NCBI RefSeq assembly: GCF_002286935.1
Contig: NZ_MVOH01000006.1
Location: 62,001-126,000 of the forward strand
Source of the DNA: Bifidobacterium criceti
Lineage (GTDB): Bacteria; Actinomycetota; Actinomycetes; Actinomycetales; Bifidobacteriaceae
DNA: 64,000 nucleotides
Direction of reading: 5' to 3'
Below, piece after piece: positions 50,245-60,148 of this stretch; within the stretch, counting starts at the first letter, position 1, and each line of letters starts with the position of its first letter. The notes below the pieces were generated by a model, which saw nothing but the letters and a program-made list of their open reading frames with translations, did not search any database and was not told where the DNA came from. Position numbers and translations under genes: made by a program.

Positions 50245-50395
50245 GGCATCCACCTTTCTACTCTGCTCGGATTGTCCATCCGCGGCGTCGTGCCGCGATA
50301 TCCGCACTATCGCGCGATGCGTTTGCCGCACCATGAACGCATCGTTAATGCCGGCGCCGATGCGGACGACGTTTCGTCAACGCGACCGCGGCCCC

Positions 50396-51943
50396 TCACC
50401 ACGTCGCCCCAGGCGCGTCGCCGTTCGTCTCGGCTTCGATTTGCGCCGCGAATAACAGTAAGGACCAGGCGACGCCATCCTCGGATGTGATTCCGCAAAA
50501 CCTTGTCACTTTGTCAAGCCTGTTGTACAGCGTCTGTCGCTGGATTCCCAGACGCTCACATGCGCGGGTCTTGTTGTCCCCCGTCTCAAAACAGGCGGCG
50601 AGTGTACGGACGAGCGCATCATCCGCCGCGAGGGACTCCCCCATCATCACACCGCGCAGCATCGCGAGCGCTTCGTCCGTCCTCCCCACATGCGCGAACC
50701 GTGGGAGCAGCCCGTCGTATACGCTGTGCATCATCCCCCATTGCGGCGCGCCCGACCGAATCCATGCGCGCATCACGCCAATCGCATCGGCGAGCATGCC
50801 CGCCTCCGCGACGGCGCGGCCGCCGATCGTCCAGACTCCTCCGGCATCGGCGGCCGCCCCTGCAAGCACTTCGTCGCATTGGTTCGAGAGCCAAGCGAGG
50901 CCGGTAGGAACCCCTTCCTCTCTTCTCCCGCACACGCCGCCGTCCACATGGACGAGTCCGAACATCACACCGCCATCCAACATGCATAGTGTCTGGGCCC
51001 CCTCGATTGAGGCGAACCCCTCCAGCAGCCGTTCGATGCGCCCTGCGGACGCCGTGAGCGAGCGCACGCCGACAGCGAATGGGTAGTACGACGCCGTGTC
51101 GCCGGCCCCGAGCGCCTTGAGCAGCTGGCCGATGTCGCCCGCCTCCTCGCGTCCCGCATGTATGCCATCGGCTGGTCCGGACAACACCCGCGCGGTCATC
51201 GCGGCGGATGCGTCCCGTGGCATGAGCGCCGCCATGACCTGTCCGACGACATGCGCGATCTGTGTGCGTGTGCGTTCGTCGAACAGCCGTACGCGCTGCG
51301 AAAGTTCGAGTGTGGCGACCGGCACGCCTTGCCGTTCTATCGGGATGAGCACGACAGGGGCCTCACCAGCGTCCATCGTCGGGCCATACTGTGCGATCGG
51401 CAAACCGTCGGCGTCGTAGATGGCGACCGATTCTCCGCAGATATGCGAGAGGTGTTCACCCACGTCCTGTACATCGTCCGCCTGTGCGAGCTCGCGTCGC
51501 AGCACCGTGGACAATGCGTCCACTTCCATTTGCACAAGGAACTGGTCCTTGACGATGAGTGTGTTCACGCTCTGGCAGGCGTCGACGAATGGTATGCGCG
51601 AGCGCAATCCGATGACGGGAAGACCGCGCTCGTCCGCACGCGCGCGTAGCGCCGCGGGAATGTCCTTCAGTCCTTCGACGAGCTCGACGACGAGCCCCGC
51701 CGCGCCGATGTCCGCAAGCGAGTCCACGTATTTCGCGAGTTCGTGGTCCTCGAGATGGGCGAACAGCGCGCTTCCTTCGACGATGACGAGTTCGCCGCCG
51801 GAGAGGAAGCGCGCGACATCATACCGTTCGTTCGTATACGCCCACCGGACGGTGTTGTCGAGCGTGTCCGGCGACGCTTCGACGATCGGATCCGCTTTCG
51901 CAAGCACGGATCGCGTGAGGATGTCCTTGACCGTGACCGTCAT
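50396..51943 (-). CDS. PucR-family transcriptional regulator
   Basis: 515 aa. The N-terminal PucR domain (VKDILTRSVLAKADPIVEA...FLSGGELVIVEGSALFAHLED...GAAGLVVEL) and a C-terminal PucR-type HTH (LAACFETGDNKTRACERLGIQRQTLYNRLDKVTRF) flank a GAF-like middle. Such regulators control purine, cytosine or amino-acid nitrogen catabolism in response to metabolites. Start 51943 (MTVTVKDIL) has no strong ribosome site. Divergent from the CodA-type deaminase and upstream of the transporter and creatininase genes, so probably regulates the whole cluster. Confidence 0.85.
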   Translation of the reverse strand: MTVTVKDILTRSVLAKADPIVEASPDTLDNTVRWAYTNERYDVARFLSGGELVIVEGSALFAHLEDHELAKYVDSLADIGAAGLVVELVEGLKDIPAALRARADERGLPVIGLRSRIPFVDACQSVNTLIVKDQFLVQMEVDALSTVLRRELAQADDVQDVGEHLSHICGESVAIYDADGLPIAQYGPTMDAGEAPVVLIPIERQGVPVATLELSQRVRLFDERTRTQIAHVVGQVMAALMPRDASAAMTARVLSGPADGIHAGREEAGDIGQLLKALGAGDTASYYPFAVGVRSLTASAGRIERLLEGFASIEGAQTLCMLDGGVMFGLVHVDGGVCGRREEGVPTGLAWLSNQCDEVLAGAAADAGGVWTIGGRAVAEAGMLADAIGVMRAWIRSGAPQWGMMHSVYDGLLPRFAHVGRTDEALAMLRGVMMGESLAADDALVRTLAACFETGDNKTRACERLGIQRQTLYNRLDKVTRFCGITSEDGVAWSLLLFAAQIEAETNGDAPGATW

Positions 51944-52094
51944 ACAAACCGTCCATTCCCTGTTGCCATGCATTCACATCGCCGCCATACGCGCGCAAAC
52001 GATGCCGGCGAGAATAGCGGGCACAGATTACAGGAAACCCAGACGCACGTTACCGGCACGTCACACATGGCGCGCCGGCACGAAAGGAGCCATG

Positions 52095-53432
52095 ATGGCC
52101 ACGACGGTATTCACGAACGCCGCATTTCGCGGATGCACGGAACCCCAGGACATGCTCATCGAGGATGGCGTGTTCCGCATGATCGGCACACATCTGCTCC
52201 CGAAGCTCGCCGCACAGGGATACGACCTCCGGGATGCGTCCATCGTCGACCTCACCGGGCATCTGGTCAGCGCACCGTTCTGCGATACACATCTACACCT
52301 CGACTATGTGTTCACATCACGCAAACCCGGTGCAGCGAACACGTCGGGCACGCTGTTCGAAGGCATCCAACGCTGGGGTGAGACGAAGTCCGACCTCACC
52401 GTCGATGAGGTGAAGGGACGTGCGCGCAAGGCCGTCGCGATGGAGGTGCGGCACGGCGTGCAGTACATCCGCACCCATGCCGACGTCACCGACCCGAGAC
52501 TCACGTCGTTGCGCGCCCTCCTCGAACTGCGCGAGGAACTCAAGGACCTTGTGACGATCCAGATCGTCTCGTTCCCGCAGGAAGGCATGTACTCGTATGA
52601 AGGGGGCGCCGAACTCGTCGAGGAGGGACTGCGGATGGGCGCGGATTGCGTGGGCGCCATCCCCCATTACGAGGCGTGCCGCGAATTCGGCGAACGTTCG
52701 ATGCACACGACGGTCGAGCTCGCGTCCCGCTATGGCAAACTCATCGACGTGCATTGCGACGAGACGGACGATCCGAACTCGCGCTACGTCGAGCTGCTCG
52801 CCGCACTCGCCGGCGCGGAGGGCATCGGGACGATGACGACGGCGAGCCACACATGTTCGCTCGGATCGGCGGACAACAGCTACTTCTTCCATCTGACGAA
52901 GCTGCTCAGGCATGCGCGGATGAACTTCGCGTGCGCACCCACCGAGAACCTCTACCTGCAGGGCCGTCAGGACACGTTCCCGAAACGCCGGGGCATCACA
53001 CGGGTCAAGGAGCTCACGGATGCGGGCATCAACGTCTCGCTCGGGCAGGATTCGATGCAGGATCCGTGGTATCCGCTCGGCAACGGCAACATGATGATCA
53101 TCCTCGACTATGCGCTGCACCTCGCGCAGATGATGACGCCGCACGAAATCGAATGCGCGCTCGACCTGCTCACCGTCAACGGCGCGACGACGCTGCACCT
53201 GTCGGACACCTATGGCATCAAGGAAGGCAACGCCGCGAACTTCATCGTGCTCGACGCGCACAACGCGTTCGACGCCGTGTACGAGCGCGCGGATGTCGTG
53301 ATGTCGGTGCGCGATGGGCGCACCATGTTCCAGGCGACGACGACGGTCGACACACCGGTGCCCATGCTCGCCGAACACCTGTCCACGGATGCGCCGATGA
53401 CGGCGGCACCCGATTGGCTCATCCGCGCCTGA
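52095..53432 (+). CDS. CodA-family amidohydrolase/deaminase
   Basis: 445 aa metal-dependent deaminase with the CodA series: DTHLHLDYVF (His66, His68), FPQEGMYSY (Gln162), VHCDETDD (His220, Glu223), ASHTCSL (His252) and GQDSMQDPWYPLG (Asp319). E. coli cytosine deaminase has GHDDVFDPWYPLG; the second Asp (Asp314), which contacts cytosine, is Ser320 here. The substrate may therefore be creatinine, isocytosine or a related ring rather than cytosine. AAGGAG lies 5 nt before 52095; an adjacent ATG at 52092 is alternative. Divergent from pucR. Confidence 0.85.
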   Translation: MATTVFTNAAFRGCTEPQDMLIEDGVFRMIGTHLLPKLAAQGYDLRDASIVDLTGHLVSAPFCDTHLHLDYVFTSRKPGAANTSGTLFEGIQRWGETKSDLTVDEVKGRARKAVAMEVRHGVQYIRTHADVTDPRLTSLRALLELREELKDLVTIQIVSFPQEGMYSYEGGAELVEEGLRMGADCVGAIPHYEACREFGERSMHTTVELASRYGKLIDVHCDETDDPNSRYVELLAALAGAEGIGTMTTASHTCSLGSADNSYFFHLTKLLRHARMNFACAPTENLYLQGRQDTFPKRRGITRVKELTDAGINVSLGQDSMQDPWYPLGNGNMMIILDYALHLAQMMTPHEIECALDLLTVNGATTLHLSDTYGIKEGNAANFIVLDAHNAFDAVYERADVVMSVRDGRTMFQATTTVDTPVPMLAEHLSTDAPMTAAPDWLIRA

Positions 53433-53440
53433 GACACCAC

Positions 53441-53490
53441 ACCGTACGCCCATGTCCGGCATGTGAATGGGCGTACGGTTTCCTTTCGTT
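53441..53490 (+). terminator. Terminator after the CodA-type gene
   Basis: 13-bp arms ACCGTACGCCCAT with a 13-nt loop followed by TTCCTTTCGTT. Confidence 0.75.
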
Positions 53491-53543
53491 GGAATTCCGC
53501 CGTTTTCACAAAATACTCGTTTGCCGATGTAGCCGACGCTTGC

Positions 53544-53549
53544 TAGGGT
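53544..53549 (+). promoter_or_regulatory. Probable -10 of the purF promoter
   Basis: TAGGGT within CGCTTGCTAGGGT, matching the CGCTTGCTA context of the purC promoter. Confidence 0.4.
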
Positions 53550-53599
53550 TTATCCCGTAGCGAATCCCTTTGTCTCCATTGTCCGGAAGGAGCTTCGGC

Positions 53600-55150
53600 T
53601 TGTCTGCTGAACTCGAAGAGATCCATGAAGAATGCGGCATCTTCGGTGTCTGGGGTCACCCGGACGCCGCCCGTCTCACCTACTTCGGACTGCACGCGCT
53701 GCAGCACCGCGGCCAGGAGGGCGCCGGCATCGTCGCGAACGACCACGGTCATCTGAGCGGCCATCGTGGTCTCGGCCTGCTCACACAAGTATTCAAAGAC
53801 GAGAAAGACATCCAGAAACTGCAGGGCGACCGCGCGATCGGCCACGTCCGCTATGCGACCGCCGGCTCGGGCGGCCTCGACAACATCCAGCCGTTCATCT
53901 TCCGTTTCCATGACGGGGACATGGCGCTGTGCCACAACGGCAACCTCACGAACTGCTTCTCGCTGCGCCGCGCGCTCGAAAACGAAGGCGCGATCTTCCA
54001 TTCCAATTCGGACACCGAAGTACTCATGCACCTCATCCGCCGTTCCGTGCGCAGCACCGTCGTCGACAAGCTGCAGGAGGCGCTCAACACCGTGCATGGC
54101 GGCTTCGCGTACCTCATCATGACCGAGGACGCGATGATCGGCGCACTTGACCCGAACGGGTTCCGTCCGCTTTCGCTCGGCCGCATGACGAACGGCGCCT
54201 ACGTCCTCGCGTCCGAGACGTGCGCGCTCGACGTCGTCGGCGCCGAACGCATCCGTGACATCCAACCGGGCGAAATGATCATCATCGACGATTCCGGGTA
54301 CCGCACCCTCAAATACACGAGCCATACGCAACTGTCGATCTGCTCGATGGAATACATCTACTTCGCACGTCCCGATTCCGACATCTACGGCGTCAACGTG
54401 CATTCGGCGCGCAAGCGCATGGGCGCGCGCCTCGCGCAGGAGGCGCCCGTCGACGCGGACATGGTCATCGGCGTGCCGAACTCGTCATTGTCCGCCGCGT
54501 CCGGCTACTCCGAGGAAGCCGGACTTCCGAACGAAATGGGTCTCATCAAGAACCAGTACGTCGCGCGCACGTTCATCCAGCCGACGCAGGAGCTGCGTGA
54601 ACAGGGCGTGCGCATGAAGCTCTCGGCCGTCAAATCGGTCGTCAAAGGCAAACGCATCATCGTCCTCGACGATTCAATCGTGCGCGGCACGACGTCGAAG
54701 CGCATCGTGCAGCTGCTCAAGGAGGCGGGCGCCGCCGAAGTGCATATGCGCATCAGCTCACCGCCGCTCAAATACCCCTGCTTCTACGGCATCGACATCT
54801 CGACGACGCAGGAACTCATCGCCGCGAAGAAATCGGTCGAGGAGATCCGCGAATTCATCGGTGCGGACTCACTCGCCTACCTTTCGCTCGACGGCCTCAT
54901 CGAATCGATCGGACTGAACGCGGACGCCCCCTATGGAGGATTGTGCGTCGCCTATTTCAACGGTGACTATCCGACCGCGCTCGACGATTACGAACAGGAC
55001 TTCCTCGATTCGCTCACACCGTCGGACCGCGTCCGTCTTCCCGGGTACGAAGGTCGCAAAACGCTCTACGAGGGCACCGAATACACGTGCCGCGCACACG
55101 GCGAGCATGCGGCCGCCGATCCGACCGAATACTGCATCGCGAACGAGTGA
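53600..55150 (+). CDS. purF: Amidophosphoribosyltransferase
   Basis: 516 aa. Makes 5-phosphoribosylamine from PRPP and glutamine, the first purine step. The Ntn-type glutaminase domain starts at Cys12 after an 11-residue propeptide ([19 protein letters not shown]); [18 protein letters not shown] and TDEVLMH-like NSDTEVLMH are family marks. The PRTase domain has [16 protein letters not shown], the PRPP-binding loop. Start codon is TTG at 53600 with AAGGAG 7 nt upstream; the frame is open further upstream but without family sequence. First of purF-purM-purD. Confidence 0.96.
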   Translation: MSAELEEIHEECGIFGVWGHPDAARLTYFGLHALQHRGQEGAGIVANDHGHLSGHRGLGLLTQVFKDEKDIQKLQGDRAIGHVRYATAGSGGLDNIQPFIFRFHDGDMALCHNGNLTNCFSLRRALENEGAIFHSNSDTEVLMHLIRRSVRSTVVDKLQEALNTVHGGFAYLIMTEDAMIGALDPNGFRPLSLGRMTNGAYVLASETCALDVVGAERIRDIQPGEMIIIDDSGYRTLKYTSHTQLSICSMEYIYFARPDSDIYGVNVHSARKRMGARLAQEAPVDADMVIGVPNSSLSAASGYSEEAGLPNEMGLIKNQYVARTFIQPTQELREQGVRMKLSAVKSVVKGKRIIVLDDSIVRGTTSKRIVQLLKEAGAAEVHMRISSPPLKYPCFYGIDISTTQELIAAKKSVEEIREFIGADSLAYLSLDGLIESIGLNADAPYGGLCVAYFNGDYPTALDDYEQDFLDSLTPSDRVRLPGYEGRKTLYEGTEYTCRAHGEHAAADPTEYCIANE

Positions 55151-55237
55151 CCATCCCTGTGCGCATATGCGCACATCAATACCGACACCAACACACCAAC
55201 ACACAACCAGGCACGAGTTTCCTAAGAAAGGGTGAAC

Positions 55238-56272
55238 ATGCCACAAGCATATGAGAACGCCGGCGTGAGCGTCGAAGCGGGATACGAGGTCGTCAAGCGC
55301 ATCAAGTCGCATGTCGCGCGCACGAACCGTCCCGGTGTCGTCAGCGGCATCGGCGGTTTCGGCGGCCTCTTCGACCTCGCGTCACTCGACTACAAGGAGC
55401 CGGTCCTCATCTCCGGCACCGACGGCGTCGGCACGAAGCTCGTCATCGCCAAACTCATGGACAAACATGACACGATCGGCATCGATTGCGTCGCGATGTG
55501 CGTCAACGACGTCGTCGCGCAGGGCGCGCAGCCGCTGTTCTTCCTCGATTACATCGCGTGCGGCAAGAACGACCCGGCCGTGCTCGAACAGGTCGTCTCG
55601 GGCGTCGCCGACGGCTGCGTCCAGGCGGGCGCCGCGCTCATCGGCGGCGAGACCGCGGAGATGCCGGGCATGTACGACGCCGACGAATACGACCTCGCCG
55701 GATTCACGGTCGGCTGCGTCGAACGCTCGAAGATCGTCGACGGTTCGGCGATCCGCGAGGGCGACGCGCTCATCGGCCTGCCGTCGACGGGCGTGCATTC
55801 GAACGGGTTCTCCCTCGTGCGCAAGGCGCTCTTCGCACAGGCCGGCTACGACGTGCACACGCGTCTTGACGAACTCGACGGCCGCGAGATCGGCGATGTG
55901 CTGCTCACGCCGACGAAGATCTACGTGAACGCGCTCATGCCGCTGTTCGAAGCCGGCCTTGTGCACGGCGTCGCGCACATCACGGGAGGCGGTTTCATCG
56001 AGAACGTGCCGCGTATGCTCCCCGACGGCCTCGCCGCGCGCATCGACCTCGGCGCATGGCCGGTCCCGCCGATCTTCGACGTCATCGAGAGGGCCGGCGA
56101 CGTCGACCATATGGAGATGTACAACATCTTCAACATGGGCATCGGCATGGTCGTCGCCGTCCCCGCCGACCGCGTCGACGAGGTCATGAACCTCCTCGAC
56201 GATGCGAACGAGGCGGCGTACCGCATCGGTGCCGTCGTCAAGAAGTCCGAGGTGGACGTCGAACTCATCTGA
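55238..56272 (+). CDS. purM: AIR synthase (phosphoribosylformylglycinamidine cyclo-ligase)
   Basis: 344 aa. Closes FGAM to [22 protein letters not shown] start, [44 protein letters not shown] and [24 protein letters not shown] are diagnostic. ATG 55238 with GAAAGGG upstream is preferred to a GTG at 55232. Follows purF by 87 bp. Confidence 0.97.
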   Translation: MPQAYENAGVSVEAGYEVVKRIKSHVARTNRPGVVSGIGGFGGLFDLASLDYKEPVLISGTDGVGTKLVIAKLMDKHDTIGIDCVAMCVNDVVAQGAQPLFFLDYIACGKNDPAVLEQVVSGVADGCVQAGAALIGGETAEMPGMYDADEYDLAGFTVGCVERSKIVDGSAIREGDALIGLPSTGVHSNGFSLVRKALFAQAGYDVHTRLDELDGREIGDVLLTPTKIYVNALMPLFEAGLVHGVAHITGGGFIENVPRMLPDGLAARIDLGAWPVPPIFDVIERAGDVDHMEMYNIFNMGIGMVVAVPADRVDEVMNLLDDANEAAYRIGAVVKKSEVDVELI

Positions 56273-56280
56273 ACAATCGT

Positions 56281-56311
56281 GAAGGCCGCGCGCGCTTGCG
56301 CCGCGGCCTTC
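56281..56311 (+). terminator. Hairpin between purM and purD
   Basis: 10-bp arms GAAGGCCGCG with an 11-nt loop, 8 nt past the purM stop, without a U-tract. Perhaps an attenuator or mRNA-stability element. Confidence 0.5.
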
Positions 56312-56408
56312 GGCATGGGCGCGTACGCGTCCGCCGTTGTCCACGGACAACACAGATCCACGACGGGATCATCACGAAGATTTCCGAGTACCACGAGAAA
56401 GAAGAGAC

Positions 56409-57674
56409 ATGAAGGTTTTGGTCATCGGTTCCGGCGCGCGCGAACATGCGATCGCCGACACGCTGCTGCGCGGCGGCAGCGTCGAAGAGGTCACGGTCGC
56501 GCCCGGCAACCCGGGCATGGAACTTGACGAGGGCATCCGCACATTGCAGCTCGCGCCGTCGAACCAGGCCGCACTCATCGATTTTGTGCGCAACAACGAC
56601 TATGACTGGGTGTTCGTCGGCCCCGAGGTGCCGCTCATCGACGGCATCGTCGACGCGTTCGCCGAAGCGGGCATCAAGGCGTTCGGTCCGCGCAAGGCGG
56701 CCGCGCAGATCGAGGGGTCGAAGGACTTCGCGAAGCAGCTCATGGCGCGTTACGACATTCCGACGGCCGCGTACAGGACGTTCGACGAGCTCGTGCCGGC
56801 GGTCGACTATGTGCATGAGCATGGCGCGCCGATCGTCATCAAGGCGGACGGGCTCGCCGCCGGCAAGGGCGTGACCGTCGCGATGGACGAGGACACGGCC
56901 GTCGCCGCGCTCAACGACATCTTCGTCGACCATCGTTTCGGTTCCGCCGGTGCGAAGGTCGTCATCGAGGACTTCCTCGAAGGTCAGGAGTTCTCACTGA
57001 TGAGCTTCGTGAACGGCACCGAGTTCTGGCCGATGCCGATCAGCCAGGACCACAAGCGCGCCTATGACGACGACAAGGGCCCGAACACGGGCGGCATGGG
57101 CGCGTACAGCCCGGTGCCTCAGATCGGGCAGGATGTCGTCGACGAGGCGATCAAGACGATCGTCAAGCCGACCGTCGAGGCGATGGCGCAGGAGAACACG
57201 CCGTTCACCGGCATCCTCTACGCGGGTCTCATCGCGACCGCGGACGGCCCGAAGGTCATCGAGTTCAACGCGCGTTTCGGCGACCCGGAGACCGAAGTCG
57301 TGCTGCCGAAGCTCACGAGCGACCTCGGTGCCGCGATCGACGCGATCCTCAATGGTGACACGCCCGAGTTCACGTGGGACGAGGACAATGCGACGCTCGG
57401 CGTCGTGCTCGCGTCCGACGGGTATCCGAATGATGTCGTCAAGGGCGCACGCATCCCCGCGCTGCACGTCGACGCCGACTCCCACGTCTACTATGCGGGC
57501 GTCGCGCGCGATGACGACGGTCTCGTCGCGAACTCCGGCCGCGTCCTGCTTGTCGAATCGTCCGCTCCGACGCTCGCCGAAGCGCAGCAGAAGGTCTACG
57601 CGATCCTCGACTCCGCGGATACGACCGGCATGTTCTACCGCCACGACATCGGCGCGAAGGCGCTCAAGGACTGA
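56409..57674 (+). CDS. purD: Phosphoribosylamine-glycine ligase (GAR synthetase)
   Basis: 421 aa ATP-grasp enzyme for the second purine step. MKVLVIGSGAREHAIADTLL, VAPGNPGM, FGPRKAAAQIEGSKDFAK, IVIKADGLAAGKGVTVA, PISQDHKRAYDDDKGPNTGGMGAYSPVP and FNARFGDPETEVVLP are the canonical PurD blocks. Start ATG 56409 with GAAAGAAGA upstream. 136 bp after purM. Confidence 0.97.
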   Translation: MKVLVIGSGAREHAIADTLLRGGSVEEVTVAPGNPGMELDEGIRTLQLAPSNQAALIDFVRNNDYDWVFVGPEVPLIDGIVDAFAEAGIKAFGPRKAAAQIEGSKDFAKQLMARYDIPTAAYRTFDELVPAVDYVHEHGAPIVIKADGLAAGKGVTVAMDEDTAVAALNDIFVDHRFGSAGAKVVIEDFLEGQEFSLMSFVNGTEFWPMPISQDHKRAYDDDKGPNTGGMGAYSPVPQIGQDVVDEAIKTIVKPTVEAMAQENTPFTGILYAGLIATADGPKVIEFNARFGDPETEVVLPKLTSDLGAAIDAILNGDTPEFTWDEDNATLGVVLASDGYPNDVVKGARIPALHVDADSHVYYAGVARDDDGLVANSGRVLLVESSAPTLAEAQQKVYAILDSADTTGMFYRHDIGAKALKD

Positions 57675-57713
57675 CGTTCCCGCTACCGTCACCTGCGATA
57701 CGTACACATATAC

Positions 57714-57754
57714 AGGGGTGGTCGGCATCCATGAGGATGCCGACCACCCCTTTT
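57714..57754 (+). terminator. Rho-independent terminator after purD
   Basis: 17-bp perfect arms (AGGGGTGGTCGGCATCC) with a 4-nt loop followed by TTTTG, 39 nt past the stop. Confidence 0.9.
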
Positions 57755-57769
57755 GTGCACGATGCGCGC

Positions 57770-57868
57770 GTTGTGGATGACCGTGCGTCGTGGCGCCGCC
57801 GCCAACTACTGCCACGTGCGCGTTGTAGACGGCTGTCTATTGCGGCACCGCCGCGGCCGCCGACTACT
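57770..57868. repeat. 52-bp-period intergenic repeat, locus 2 (about two units)
   Basis: Two units with GGCGCCGCCGCCAACTACT at 57792 and GCGGCACCGCCG at 57842, aligned cores 52 bp apart, each preceded by GCGCGTTGT(G/A)GA-like and GTAGACGGCTG sequence. It matches the repeat at 18.7-18.9 kb in core and period. Its right end overlaps the stop codon of the LTA-synthase-like gene. Confidence 0.8.
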
Positions 57869-59963
57869 TCGGGAGTGACATGAAGTCGGTGTCCTTGAGG
57901 TAGTTCGCGCCCGCGGTGATGTCGTATTGGATGAGCTTGTAGTCGTCGAGCAGCTGCTTCGTCGCCGCGTCCATGTCCGCAACGCTCATCGGCTTGCCGT
58001 CCTGGCCAAGGTAGATCGCCTGTCCTTCGGGGATGCGGTCCCATCCTTGGATTGTGTTGACGACCGGGGGTTCCATCGCGGCCACATGCTCGTGCATGAG
58101 CGTGAGGAAACCGATGTATGGGGAGACTTTCGCGTTCATCTGTTCCGCCGCCTGCGCGATGAAGAAGTTCGGCGACGAGTACGCGCTGTCGTCGATCTTC
58201 GTGTCATGGCTCCATGACGCCTTGTTCGACCAGATGAAGTAGTCGGTCAGATGAAGGTCGATCGAGTTCTTCGTGTCCGCGCCCGCCGTCGCGTAGATGC
58301 CGGGGAGATGGTCGCCGTAGAACACGACGGTGACCGGTTTGTCGATGTCGTCGAGTTCCTCAAGGAACTTGAGTGTCGCGTCGTCGGTCAGTTCCATGCC
58401 TTTCGCATACGTGCGGATCGACTTCTTCTCCTTGTCGGTGAGTGGTTTCGTCGAACCGTCCGCGTCGTGTACTTCGAATTCGTTGTTGGTGTACCAGTCG
58501 TTGTACGGCATGTGGTTCTGCATCGTGATGACTTGGAGGAACTGGTTGCCGTCCGTTTTCTTCAGTTCCTCGATTGTGCTCTCGTAGGTCGCTTCGTCGG
58601 AGACGTATGGTGAATCGTCGATCCTGTCCTGGTGCGAGATGATGTCGTCGCCTTTGAGCGCGTAGAAGTGTGAGAATCCGAGTTTCTTGTAGTTCGTCTC
58701 ACGCGAATACATGCTCGGTTCGTACGGGTGCAGCCCGATCGAGTTCTCCGGCGGCCCCCACAGCTGGTTGACGCTCGGCGTCCAGCATGCGCCCGGCACG
58801 AGCTGCTGGTATGGGCTTGTGAGGGACGCGTCGAAGTTGGCCATGCTCAATCCGGTCAATCCCATGTATTCGAGGTTCGCGGTGCCGCCGCCGTATCCGG
58901 ATGAGAGCATGAGGCCGCTTGTCGTCTCCCCTTTGATCTTGCGGATGTTCGGCATCGGGTCCTTGTTGAGTTCGACGCCGGGCACACGCGTGGGGTCGGA
59001 GAACGATTCCGACAGCACGTAGATGACGGTGCTGTCGTCGAGCGAATGCGTACGTGTCTCGTTGATCCGCGCGGCGTCCTTGCGGTAGCGTGCCGCGACC
59101 TCGTCCATCGTCTCCTTGCTGTACGTCGCCGGCATGTCCATGACCTTCGGGTCGACCTGCCGCAGGAACGAGACGACGACGCCGTTGCGTTGCGCGTCGT
59201 AGACCGAATCCCACATCGATGGTTTGTCGCCCATGCCGCGCGAGACGTGGTATCCCCACGAGTCGACGACACCGACGGACTGCCCGTAGCCGCCGATCGC
59301 GAGCGCGGGCGCGAGCACGAGCAGTACGCGCACGCATGCGCCGACCGCGTTGTTGCCGCCCGCGATGAGCGCGCCGTGGCGTGGGTCGAAGTGTGCGCAG
59401 ATGACCGATGCGACGATCGAGACGACGATGATGGCCGCCGCGATGCCGAAGATCATCGGCGCTTCGGGTGGCAGGAACTTCATCAGGTCGCCGGTGTTCT
59501 TCCCGAGGAAGTTGAGGTCGGATGGCAGGATCGCCTCGTAGCGTGTCGCGATCTTCATCTTCTCGGTCGCCGCGATGACGGCCGCCGCCGACAGCAGGAT
59601 CGGCGTCGCTATCCAGAACCGGTTCGTCGCCATGAGCAGCATGAGGTAGACGAGTGCGATGATGATGAGGTTGAGCAGCAGCACACAGTTGCCTTGCGTG
59701 ACCATTTTGTGCCACATCGTGCCGAGGTTCTCGCCTGTGCTGGACAGTTGTACACGCGTCGACGTGAGTGCGACGCCCCACTGCATGATCGCGAGCGACG
59801 CGTAGTCGACGAGCAGGAAGAGCACCGCGTATACGACCGCCCATATCGCGCGCGCGGTGCGCGTCCCGTGGGTGCGCTGCGCGCCGCCGCTGTCGTCCGG
59901 GTTGATTGTGCGGATCGAGAGTTCCTCGATCTCGTTGTCCTGTCGCTGTTGTCCGTTGTCCAC
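57864..59963 (-). CDS. LTA synthase-family membrane sulfatase-fold protein
   Basis: 699 aa. Five predicted membrane helices (about 38-60, 93-111, 117-133, 169-190, 208-226) precede an extracytoplasmic alkaline-phosphatase/sulfatase domain. Catalytic Thr361 is in GYGGGTANLEYMGLTG, metal-binding Glu319 in IYVLSESFSDP, and MQNHMPYNDW and VFYGDHLPGIY complete the LtaS site. LtaS polymerises glycerol phosphate from phosphatidylglycerol; relatives also modify glycans with glycerol phosphate, which is known for bifidobacterial glycolipids. Divergent from the hydrolase/MprF-type pair, 185 bp apart. Confidence 0.9.
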   Translation of the reverse strand: MDNGQQRQDNEIEELSIRTINPDDSGGAQRTHGTRTARAIWAVVYAVLFLLVDYASLAIMQWGVALTSTRVQLSSTGENLGTMWHKMVTQGNCVLLLNLIIIALVYLMLLMATNRFWIATPILLSAAAVIAATEKMKIATRYEAILPSDLNFLGKNTGDLMKFLPPEAPMIFGIAAAIIVVSIVASVICAHFDPRHGALIAGGNNAVGACVRVLLVLAPALAIGGYGQSVGVVDSWGYHVSRGMGDKPSMWDSVYDAQRNGVVVSFLRQVDPKVMDMPATYSKETMDEVAARYRKDAARINETRTHSLDDSTVIYVLSESFSDPTRVPGVELNKDPMPNIRKIKGETTSGLMLSSGYGGGTANLEYMGLTGLSMANFDASLTSPYQQLVPGACWTPSVNQLWGPPENSIGLHPYEPSMYSRETNYKKLGFSHFYALKGDDIISHQDRIDDSPYVSDEATYESTIEELKKTDGNQFLQVITMQNHMPYNDWYTNNEFEVHDADGSTKPLTDKEKKSIRTYAKGMELTDDATLKFLEELDDIDKPVTVVFYGDHLPGIYATAGADTKNSIDLHLTDYFIWSNKASWSHDTKIDDSAYSSPNFFIAQAAEQMNAKVSPYIGFLTLMHEHVAAMEPPVVNTIQGWDRIPEGQAIYLGQDGKPMSVADMDAATKQLLDDYKLIQYDITAGANYLKDTDFMSLPK

Positions 59964-60148
59964 TATGTGCCGCTCCAGATGGTTCGTTCGTGTCGTGGGT
60001 CGTATGTGAAAAAGCCGCGTCCATTTTCCTCCGACAAGCTGACAATACGCTGTGCGCTGGGCTGTGCGCGATGCGGACGCGTAGGCATGTGCCGCTACAG
60101 TGTGTACGGTCCGCGCCGAATGCCGCGTGGACGAAGGAGGACGACGAC

